A stretch of DNA of 6,195 bases, taken from positions 1 to 6,195 of the forward strand of contig USLC01000049.1 in the NCBI GenBank assembly GCA_900555375.1, in the 5' to 3' direction. This DNA comes from an uncultured Eubacteriales bacterium. Lineage in GTDB: Bacteria > Bacillota > Clostridia > Monoglobales > Monoglobaceae. Shown piece by piece: positions 1-4,767 of the stretch. Under the pieces are notes generated by a model. That model was not told where the DNA came from, did no database searches, and worked only from the letters and a program-made list of their open reading frames with translations. A program made the position numbers and the translations under genes. Numbering within the stretch: the stretch's first letter is position 1; each line of letters starts with the position of its first letter.

Positions 1-77
1 ACTCAGACTTCTTCAAGGACGGAGAAATGATTATTAAAAAGGGTAAAAAGACATTTTTAAAGGTAACTTTGTCGTAA
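1..77 (+). CDS. C-terminal end of an unidentified protein (5' truncated by window)
   Basis: Reading from base 3, an open frame of 24 codons ends at a TAA at 75-77. The tail begins SDFFKDGEMIIKKGKKTFLK and ends VTLS. It is lysine-rich, with alternating polar and hydrophobic residues and a closing strand-like segment (TFLKVTLS), as is common at the end of beta-sandwich domains, for example in glycoside hydrolases. That resemblance is only a guess: no family motif is visible. The other two + frames hit stops within 36 bases, and the long hairpin starting 11 bases after this stop fits the end of a real gene. The function cannot be named from this fragment. Confidence 0.55.
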   Translation, partial: SDFFKDGEMIIKKGKKTFLKVTLS

Positions 78-88
78 AAAAGATAATC

Positions 89-135
89 CGGCACGTAGTT
101 TGTGCAATATCGACAAATTACGTGCCGAAACTTTT
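89..135 (+). terminator. Probable intrinsic terminator, possibly bidirectional
   Basis: Bases 89-103 pair with 113-127 in a 15-bp stem (core CGGCACGTA / TACGTGCCG, one G-T wobble at 98/118) closed by a 9-base loop. On the + strand the stem is followed by AAAC and then TTTT (132-135), a weak tail. On the - strand an A-run at 76-81 gives a six-T run about seven bases beyond the stem. It lies 11 bases after the stop of the upstream gene. The stem is clear; its role as a terminator is inferred, because neither T-run abuts the stem. Confidence 0.6.
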
Positions 136-157
136 ACAACTTTAACAAATATAAGTG

Positions 158-186
158 TTGAAAAAATTGCTTAAATAGTGTATTAT
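158..186 (+). promoter_or_regulatory. Strong sigma-A promoter of a candidate small RNA
   Basis: TTGAAA (158-163) and TATTAT (181-186) are separated by exactly 17 bases, each matching the housekeeping consensus at five of six positions, in an AT-rich background. Transcription would start near 193. No open frame with a ribosome binding site follows on this strand. A strong intrinsic terminator lies about 100 bases downstream, so the promoter appears to serve a short non-coding transcript. Confidence 0.65.
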
Positions 187-192
187 ATATTT

Positions 193-292
193 ATACCACA
201 ATTAACTAACACTCTTTTTTTCATTTTACCCCCGTACTCGGATAAATGTCCCGTACGGAACCACTGCCCGGGTTTTAACTCGGGTTTCTTTT
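193..292 (+). ncRNA. Candidate free-standing small RNA of about 100 nt
   Basis: The segment is bounded by a near-consensus promoter (158-186) and an intrinsic terminator (267-292). The predicted RNA has an unstructured U-rich 5' part with a run of seven T at 215-221 and a CCCCC run at 229-233. A hairpin follows in which CCGTAC (232-237) pairs with GTACGG (253-258), with possible inner pairs 240-242/249-251, and then the terminator hairpin. The only internal ATG frame encodes ten residues (246-278) and lacks a Shine-Dalgarno. It is not a leader of a downstream gene, because the next genes lie on the other strand. I do not recognise it as a known riboswitch, 6S or signal-recognition-particle RNA. 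C-rich single-stranded patches resemble those with which some Firmicute small RNAs block ribosome binding sites, but this role is inference. The exact 5' end is estimated. Confidence 0.5.
267..292 (+). terminator. Intrinsic terminator of the candidate small RNA
   Basis: CCCGGGT (267-273) pairs with ACTCGGG (278-284) in a 7-bp stem with one G-T wobble and a four-base loop. It is followed at once by TTTCTTTT (285-292). This is a textbook Rho-independent terminator for + strand transcription. On the - strand no T-run follows the stem, so it should not stop the convergent peptide gene. Confidence 0.8.
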
Positions 293-340
293 ATTTATTG
301 CTGTAAATTTTTCCAAAAACAAACTTTAACTTGATATTAA

Positions 341-505
341 TTATCTTTTGCCGCATTCATTAATGTAATCCCTGTATATCGTTTTTTCCTTGCAGCAGTT
401 TAAGCCATAGGCGCGGTTTTTATCGGCACATTCTTTTAAGTCGCCCTTTTTTAAAGCTTCATTCTGCTTTATGCAGCATCCGCGCCTGAGATTTTTATAG
501 AACAT
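341..505 (-). CDS. Small basic six-cysteine protein, function unknown
   Basis: The 54-residue product has six cysteines (10, 11, 26, 37, 38, 51) spaced CC-x14-C-x10-CC-x12-C. This pseudo-repeat suggests two similar halves, each ending EC-x-K/R (residues 25-28 and 50-53). It is lysine and arginine rich, with a net charge of about +7, and has no signal peptide or membrane segment. The start at 505 is chosen because AGGGGG (513-518, read on the - strand) sits seven bases upstream; the in-frame ATG at 541 would add 12 residues but has no comparable site. The gene follows the glycosidase gene on the same strand, 68 bases after its stop, and may be read by transcription through the intervening hairpin. 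Paired cysteines could form disulfides or bind metal. I do not recognise a family. The clear Shine-Dalgarno and ordered cysteines argue for a real gene, but its short length leaves doubt. Confidence 0.5.
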   Translation of the reverse strand: MFYKNLRRGCCIKQNEALKKGDLKECADKNRAYGLNCCKEKTIYRDYINECGKR

Positions 506-508
506 AAA

Positions 509-550
509 ACTTCCCCCTGTCAGCATTATGATATGCAGCAAGGGGGAAGT
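509..550 (-). promoter_or_regulatory. Hairpin masking the ribosome binding site of the six-cysteine gene; possible terminator of the glycosidase gene
   Basis: Bases 509-518 and 541-550 are perfect inverted repeats of 10 bp (ACTTCCCCCT / AGGGGGAAGT). Further pairing at 523-526 with 533-536 extends the stem toward a six-base loop. Read on the - strand, the 3' arm contains the Shine-Dalgarno of the peptide gene (513-518), and the 5' arm is an exact anti-Shine-Dalgarno. The stem is followed by TTT and then the ATG, so it is also the only terminator-like element after the glycosidase stop at 574, although the T-run is short. Both roles are inferred; the structure itself is plain in the sequence. 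Confidence 0.65.
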
Positions 551-573
551 ATGTGACCCGTATATAATATTTA

Positions 574-3264
574 TTAATGCATTATTTTTACCGAATGTAT
601 TTTAATTGCCGGAGGGAACTGAATTCTCATCTTCTTTTCGTCACCTTTAAATGTATAATCAAGATATGCCGTGGTTTTCTTTCCCTGTGCCCCTTTTACA
701 TTAACCAAAGGTCCGCAAACGTTGTCAAGATAAATTCTTATGCTGTATTGAGCAAGCTCTTCTCCGTCCGCCGTGCACTCAATGCAATAAAGATATTTGC
801 CCGCTCCGTCTATTTTTATATCCATTTCTTCATTTTCTTTTAATTCTTTGTATTCAGACACGGTTTTAAGCTCATTTACCCTTGATGCAAGCGAAAAATT
901 CAACTTGCCGCCGTTTTCAATAAAATAGTCAAACGAATGTGTGTTCATTGCATATCTCAATATATTTTTTGCGCATCTCTGAAGCTGTCCCCTTGTAAGC
1001 GTTCCGTCTTCCAAGCCTTGTTCTATATTGCTCTTAAAGGTAAGTGCGCCCGCCGCAAGCATAAACACATCATTTTGAGCCTCAACCATCTCTTTTAAAT
1101 TTTTACACTCGCTCGGCTCTTTGCTGAGCGTCGGCCACCAGTCGGTCATTACAACTCCGTCATACTTCCATTCATCTCTTAAAATAACCGTGTTAAGGTC
1201 ATAATTCAAGGCGCTCCAATGTCCGTTAATCGGATTGTATGAGGTCATAAGCGACTTGGCTTTTCCCTCTTTTACCGCTATTTCAAATCCTTTAAGATAA
1301 ATTTCTCTAAGCGCTCTTTCAGATACCGCCGCATTCACATTGCTCCGTTTAAATTCCTGATTGTTCGCGGCGAAGTGCTTTATTGTCGCTGAATTTCCGT
1401 AAACCGCCGCCCCTCTGACCAGCGCGGCGCAAATCTTTCCGGTCAGGAATGGGTCTTCTGACATATACTCGAAATTTCTTCCGTTTAACGGATGCCTGTG
1501 AATATTCATACCCGGTCCCAAAAGCGAATCAAAGTGATGCGTGCAAAGCTCGATGCTGACATTTTCGTAAAGCTTCTCTGCTGCCTCCTCATCCCAGGTG
1601 CAGGCAATAAGCGTGCCGCTTGGCATACTTGTGGCAGTGTCTCCGTTGTCCATTCTTATCCCCGAGGGTCCGTCGCAAAGTGCAACAACCGGAATCCCCA
1701 TATCCGCAAGATGCGCGGTCACCCCGCCAAAAACTCCCGTACTTCCAGGTCTCGCCTTGGGAGAAGACATTCCCTCTCCCGTCACTATGCATCTTAGGTC
1801 CGCATCGGACAGCTGGGCAACAAATTCATCAATCGAATTTCTGCCGCATTTAACATCCGTAAGCTTTATTCCTTTATCTCCGCTAAACGGTATTTCCGCG
1901 GGGAGATTTTCTGCTATTCTCTTTTTATAGTCAACCGTTCTGACGGAAACACTTTTATACGACGGCTCATACCCGCTTTCTGTTTTCTTTGGGCAAAGAA
2001 CTTCAAAGCCGAACTCGGGCGCTGCCGCCTCCGAAAGCTTCTCCGTCACCGTTGTCTCGTCTTTGTGATATGTAAATACTTTTTTTGCACCGCGCACGTC
2101 AGAACCGACATATAAATTATAATCGCCAGATTCAAGCACATAGCATGACTTGTTTCCCGTTACTCCGCCGTCATCATATGCCGCAAGCGCCGAAACCTTT
2201 ATTTTAATTTCAAGAGTTTCAATCTCACCCGGCTCTGTTATCCCTGTTTTGGCAAATCCGCAAAGCTCTCTTGCACTTTTGCCAAGCTGCCCCTGCGGAG
2301 CCTCAAAGTATACCTGTACCACATCACGTCCCGCTCTTTTTCCCGTATTTTTTATGTTAATTTTAAGCGTTATTGTTCCGCCGTTTTCCGATACCGAAGC
2401 CACTTCAGACTCAAAGCTTGTATATGATAAGCCGAAGCCAAACGGATACATAACTCTGTCCTTTGCAAATGTCTCAAAATATCTGTAACCTACGTAAATA
2501 TCCTCGCTGTAAATATTACATTCGGGGCTTCCGAAGTTTTTGTTTGAGGGATAGTCGGAAATATCATAAGCAATCGTGTCGGACAGTCTTCCGCCGGGGC
2601 TTACACTTCCGCAAAGCAAGTCGGCAACCGCATTGCCGCCTTCCTGTCCGCCCTGCCCTATGTAAAGCACAGCCTTTATATCGTACTTGTCAACCCAATT
2701 CATATCCATTATATTGCCGACATTTAAAAGAACGGCTGTTTTTTCAAAATGCTTTGAGACAACCTCAAGCAAAGCCTCCTCCTCGTCTGTCAGATACCAG
2801 CTTCCTTTTTCGGCTTTTGAGTCGCGGTCCTCTCCCGCTGTTCTTCCTATAACGATAACAGCCGTATCGGATTTGGCGCGCGCCGCCTTTACAATGTCCT
2901 CAGACGGAACCATCTCCGTCTGTGCCCAGGGCATTACCCAGCCGTCGCCGCTGTCAAACGGATTACTTTTAATCCATTCTTTATAAACCTCCGCAAGCTC
3001 TGTATTTATATTGATTTTATCGTTATTTAATATTCCGTCAAGAATATTTACCGTATACTCTGTATGAACCGCGCCGCCCGAGCCCGTTCCGCACTTATTA
3101 TAGTTAATTTGCGTCCGGCCGAAAACAGATACCTTTCTGTCCGATGTAATAGGCAAAACATCGCCTTTGTTTTTAAGCAAAACCGCTCCGTCCGCAGCAA
3201 CCCTGCGCGACAGCTCGGCGAGAGGCTTATACGGCTTTTCTCCAAGTTTTCTCCAATCTACCAT
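574..3264 (-). CDS. Family 3 glycoside hydrolase (beta-glucosidase type) with permuted domain order, cytoplasmic
   Basis: The 896-residue protein is a retaining exo-acting GH3 enzyme, most likely releasing glucose or a related sugar from beta-linked oligosaccharides or glycosides. Domains run in reverse of the usual order: the GH3 C-terminal alpha/beta sandwich first (about 15-280), with the general acid/base probably E145 in RTAGEDRD and the PFGFGLSY motif at 274-281; then an Fn3-like domain (about 285-400); a linker; and the TIM barrel (about 475-775). The barrel shows DGPSGIR (531-537), GRNFEY (595-600) and SEDP (602-605), KHF (629-631), and the nucleophile D708 in VVMTDWW. A beta-rich extension (about 785-896) of unknown role closes the protein. 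Known enzymes of this order include the beta-glucosidases of Ruminococcus albus and Butyrivibrio fibrisolvens. No signal peptide is present, so it should act inside the cell on imported substrate. GGAAGGG (3275-3281) lies ten bases before the ATG. Substrate choice (glucoside, xyloside or other) cannot be told from sequence alone. Confidence 0.93.
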   Translation of the reverse strand: MVDWRKLGEKPYKPLAELSRRVAADGAVLLKNKGDVLPITSDRKVSVFGRTQINYNKCGTGSGGAVHTEYTVNILDGILNNDKININTELAEVYKEWIKSNPFDSGDGWVMPWAQTEMVPSEDIVKAARAKSDTAVIVIGRTAGEDRDSKAEKGSWYLTDEEEALLEVVSKHFEKTAVLLNVGNIMDMNWVDKYDIKAVLYIGQGGQEGGNAVADLLCGSVSPGGRLSDTIAYDISDYPSNKNFGSPECNIYSEDIYVGYRYFETFAKDRVMYPFGFGLSYTSFESEVASVSENGGTITLKINIKNTGKRAGRDVVQVYFEAPQGQLGKSARELCGFAKTGITEPGEIETLEIKIKVSALAAYDDGGVTGNKSCYVLESGDYNLYVGSDVRGAKKVFTYHKDETTVTEKLSEAAAPEFGFEVLCPKKTESGYEPSYKSVSVRTVDYKKRIAENLPAEIPFSGDKGIKLTDVKCGRNSIDEFVAQLSDADLRCIVTGEGMSSPKARPGSTGVFGGVTAHLADMGIPVVALCDGPSGIRMDNGDTATSMPSGTLIACTWDEEAAEKLYENVSIELCTHHFDSLLGPGMNIHRHPLNGRNFEYMSEDPFLTGKICAALVRGAAVYGNSATIKHFAANNQEFKRSNVNAAVSERALREIYLKGFEIAVKEGKAKSLMTSYNPINGHWSALNYDLNTVILRDEWKYDGVVMTDWWPTLSKEPSECKNLKEMVEAQNDVFMLAAGALTFKSNIEQGLEDGTLTRGQLQRCAKNILRYAMNTHSFDYFIENGGKLNFSLASRVNELKTVSEYKELKENEEMDIKIDGAGKYLYCIECTADGEELAQYSIRIYLDNVCGPLVNVKGAQGKKTTAYLDYTFKGDEKKMRIQFPPAIKIHSVKIMH

Positions 3265-3274
3265 AATTGTTACA

Positions 3275-3281
3275 CCCTTCC
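3275..3281 (-). promoter_or_regulatory. Ribosome binding site of the glycosidase gene
   Basis: Read on the - strand this is GGAAGGG, ten bases before the ATG at 3264. It supports that start over later in-frame ATGs, and the protein begins directly with residues leading into the GH3 C-terminal domain. Confidence 0.7.
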
Positions 3282-3282
3282 G

Positions 3283-3308
3283 TTTTGATATATAATTTTT
3301 GATATATA
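3283..3308. repeat. Two direct copies of a 12-base AT-rich motif in the glycosidase leader
   Basis: TTTTGATATATA occurs at 3283-3294 and again at 3297-3308, a 14-base period. Both copies lie between the predicted transcription start (about 3313) and the ribosome binding site of the glycosidase gene. They could be a regulator binding site or a chance product of AT-rich DNA. No regulator gene is visible in the window. Confidence 0.4.
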
Positions 3309-3319
3309 TTAATATAAGT

Positions 3320-3348
3320 ATTATACTGCTTTATACATACAAATACAA
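3320..3348 (-). promoter_or_regulatory. Sigma-A promoter of the glycosidase gene
   Basis: Read on the - strand, TTGTAT (3348-3343) and a perfect TATAAT (3325-3320) are separated by 17 bases. Transcription would begin near 3313, leaving a leader of about 48 bases before the ATG. The -35 box is modest (three of six), which suggests the promoter may need an activator or be moderate in strength. Confidence 0.6.
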
Positions 3349-3430
3349 GACAAATCGCCGTAAAAATCGGTCACATTGTGCTGTCTTTTACTATTATATT
3401 ATACATATAAGCCCAAATTTTAGTTTTTGC

Positions 3431-3459
3431 TTGAAATTATTTTTACAAAATGTTATACT
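3431..3459 (+). promoter_or_regulatory. Upstream promoter (P1) of the phosphofructokinase operon
   Basis: TTGAAA (3431-3436) and TATACT (3454-3459) have a 17-base spacer, and TGT directly precedes the -10 box, giving an extended -10 element. This is one of the strongest promoter matches in the window. Transcription from near 3466 would give a leader of about 184 bases. Confidence 0.65.
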
Positions 3460-3517
3460 GATTTTGTATATGGTGTATCATTAATTTATAATTAACATAT
3501 AATTAAAATACTGTTAA

Positions 3518-3546
3518 TTGTCTCATTTATCGGTTTGTGTTATAAT
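3518..3546 (+). promoter_or_regulatory. Downstream promoter (P2) of the phosphofructokinase operon
   Basis: TTGTCT (3518-3523) and a perfect TATAAT (3541-3546) are 17 bases apart, with TGT just before the -10 box (extended -10). The start would be near 3553 with a leader of about 97 bases. Together with P1 it suggests high or dual-mode expression of the operon. Confidence 0.65.
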
Positions 3547-3576
3547 TATATTTAATTTATCGAATTATAATACAGC

Positions 3577-3628
3577 TTGCCGTAATAAGACGCAGTCCAT
3601 AAGAAAAATAAGCCGTATTCGGCGGCAA
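3577..3628 (+). promoter_or_regulatory. Leader of the phosphofructokinase operon with two mutually exclusive hairpins
   Basis: TTGCCG (3577-3582) can pair with CGGCAA (3623-3628), while GCCG (3612-3615) can pair with CGGC (3620-3623) around a TATT loop. The two share base 3623 at their edge. No T-run follows and the ribosome binding site (3637-3643) is outside both, so a regulatory role is only possible, not shown. Confidence 0.25.
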
Positions 3629-3649
3629 ATCAGAACGGGAGAGATTAAT

Positions 3650-4726
3650 ATGAATATCAAAAAAGTAGGCATTTTAACAAGCGGCGGCGATTGCCAAAGT
3701 CTGAACGCCGCTATGCGCGGTGTTGCAAAATCGCTGTATAACAATATCGAAAACGTAGAAATTTACGGAATTTCAGACGGATATAAGGGTCTTATTTACA
3801 ATAATATGAAGAAAATGCAAGAGTCGGATTTTTCGGGCATACTCACCCTGGGCGGAACCATCCTCGGCACCTCCCGACAGCCCTTTAAAATGAATGTTCC
3901 CGATGAAAACGGACTTGATAAAGTTACGGCAATGAAAGAGAATTACCGCAAAAACAAGCTTGATTGTATTGTCGTTCTGGGCGGAAACGGCTCACACAAG
4001 ACAGCCAATCTGCTGTCCGAGCAAGGCTTAAACGTTGTTACTCTTCCCAAAACCATTGATAATGATTTATGGGGAACCGATATGACCTTCGGCTTTCAAA
4101 GCGCGGTTGACCTTGCAACGCACGCAATAGACTGCATTCACACCACAGCCGCCTCTCACGGAAGAATTTTTATTGTTGAAGTTATGGGTCACAAAACGGG
4201 CTGGATGACGCTCAGCGCGGGAATAGCCGGCGGCGCGGATGTGATTCTGATACCCGAAATCCCTTACGATATAGAAAATGTCGTAAACGCGGTGAAAAAA
4301 CGTTATAAGCAAAAGAAAAGATTTTCTATCATAGCGGTTGCAGAGGGTGCAATTTCAAAAGAAGACAGTCTGCTGACAAAGAAAGAGCTTAAGCGCAAAC
4401 GCGCAAAAAGCGCTTCTCCGTCGGTTTCTTACGAGCTTGCCGCTCAGCTTACCGAGGCAACAGGTCAAGAGGTTCGCATAACCGTTCCGGGGCATACCCA
4501 GCGCGGCGGTGCGCCCGACTCGTTTGACAGGGTTTTATCAACACGTCTCGGTGCAAAGGCGGCTCAGCTTATTATGGAAGGAGACTTCGGCAAGATGGTC
4601 GCCGTAAAAGGAACGTCAATCGAAGCCGTTCCTCTCAGCGAGGTTGCCGGAAAGCTTAAGCTTGTTCCCTCCGACTGTGAGATTGTCTTGCAGGCAAAGG
4701 AGGTTGGAATTTGTTTCGGAGATTAA
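3650..4726 (+). CDS. pfkA: 6-phosphofructokinase (ATP-type, with mixed donor-site signature)
   Basis: The 358-residue cytoplasmic enzyme phosphorylates fructose 6-phosphate to the 1,6-bisphosphate, the committed step of glycolysis. Motifs appear in order: TSGGDCQSLN (10-19), GGNGS (111-115), PKTIDND (133-139) with catalytic base D137, SHGRI (169-173), VEVMG (176-180), E232, R276, and GHTQRGG (281-287) for the sugar phosphate. The glycine after GGN points to ATP as donor, whereas lysine 134 is the residue typical of pyrophosphate-dependent enzymes and of some ATP-using relatives. Asparagine 113 replaces the usual magnesium-contacting aspartate. I recall this GGNG/PKTIDND form from other clostridial proteins. 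The start at 3650 has GGGAGAG (3637-3643) six bases upstream; a longer in-frame start at 3518 would overlap the P2 promoter and encode no family sequence. Two promoters precede it and a polyphosphate kinase gene follows after 41 bases without a terminator. Length is slightly above the roughly 320 residues of the E. coli enzyme. Confidence 0.93.
   Translation: MNIKKVGILTSGGDCQSLNAAMRGVAKSLYNNIENVEIYGISDGYKGLIYNNMKKMQESDFSGILTLGGTILGTSRQPFKMNVPDENGLDKVTAMKENYRKNKLDCIVVLGGNGSHKTANLLSEQGLNVVTLPKTIDNDLWGTDMTFGFQSAVDLATHAIDCIHTTAASHGRIFIVEVMGHKTGWMTLSAGIAGGADVILIPEIPYDIENVVNAVKKRYKQKKRFSIIAVAEGAISKEDSLLTKKELKRKRAKSASPSVSYELAAQLTEATGQEVRITVPGHTQRGGAPDSFDRVLSTRLGAKAAQLIMEGDFGKMVAVKGTSIEAVPLSEVAGKLKLVPSDCEIVLQAKEVGICFGD
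4696..4703 (+). promoter_or_regulatory. Possible alternative ribosome binding site for polyphosphate kinase (TTG start at 4711)
   Basis: AAAGGAGG, a full anti-16S match, lies inside the end of the phosphofructokinase gene and is seven bases before an in-frame TTG at 4711. That start would lengthen polyphosphate kinase by 19 residues and overlap the upstream stop. The same bases encode Lys-Glu-Val in phosphofructokinase, so the match may be chance. Confidence 0.3.
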
Positions 4727-4750
4727 AACATTTCTTAAAAATTTTAACGG

Positions 4751-4757
4751 AAGGAGA
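4751..4757 (+). promoter_or_regulatory. Ribosome binding site of the polyphosphate kinase gene (ATG start at 4768)
   Basis: AAGGAGA lies ten bases before the ATG at 4768, within the longer purine-rich stretch 4749-4757. This is the conventional site and the start preferred here. Confidence 0.7.
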
Positions 4758-4767
4758 TTCTTCAGCT

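Larger units (their letters stand above)
3265..3649. other. AT-rich divergent intergenic region with promoters for both flanking genes
   Basis: This 385-base gap separates the divergently read glycosidase and phosphofructokinase genes. It is far richer in A and T than the coding DNA. It contains one - strand promoter (3320-3348), two + strand promoters (3431-3459 and 3518-3546), a 12-base direct repeat in the glycosidase leader, and a small hairpin in the phosphofructokinase leader. I looked for a catabolite-response element and for known riboswitch cores and recognised none. Short open frames across it lack ribosome binding sites and look like chance. Confidence 0.8.

Noticed and set aside
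246..278. Ten-codon frame (MSRTEPLPGF) inside the candidate small RNA
   Set aside because: No Shine-Dalgarno precedes it and its end falls in the terminator stem, so a translated peptide or leader-peptide attenuator is not supported.
577..2986. Several + strand open frames of 65-130 codons across the glycosidase gene
   Set aside because: They are antisense shadows of a well-supported GH3 gene, with no domain features or ribosome binding sites of note.
3299..3484. Open frame of 61 codons in the divergent intergenic region
   Set aside because: The AT-rich sequence overlaps promoters on both strands, has no ribosome binding site, and the composition (Ile, Tyr, Lys, Asn) is that expected from random AT-rich DNA.
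3549..3571. A further TATAAT at 3566-3571 as a third promoter of the operon
   Set aside because: No acceptable -35 box lies at 16-18 bases upstream and there is no TGn element.
3518..3649. In-frame N-terminal extension of phosphofructokinase by 44 residues
   Set aside because: It would start inside the P2 promoter -35 box, has no ribosome binding site, and encodes sequence unlike the family. The ATG at 3650 has a good site and begins just before the conserved TSGGD motif.
4735..4747. AT-only palindrome between phosphofructokinase and polyphosphate kinase, considered as a terminator
   Set aside because: TTAAAAATTTTAA cannot form a stable hairpin (no G-C pairs and almost no loop). The genes are more likely co-transcribed.
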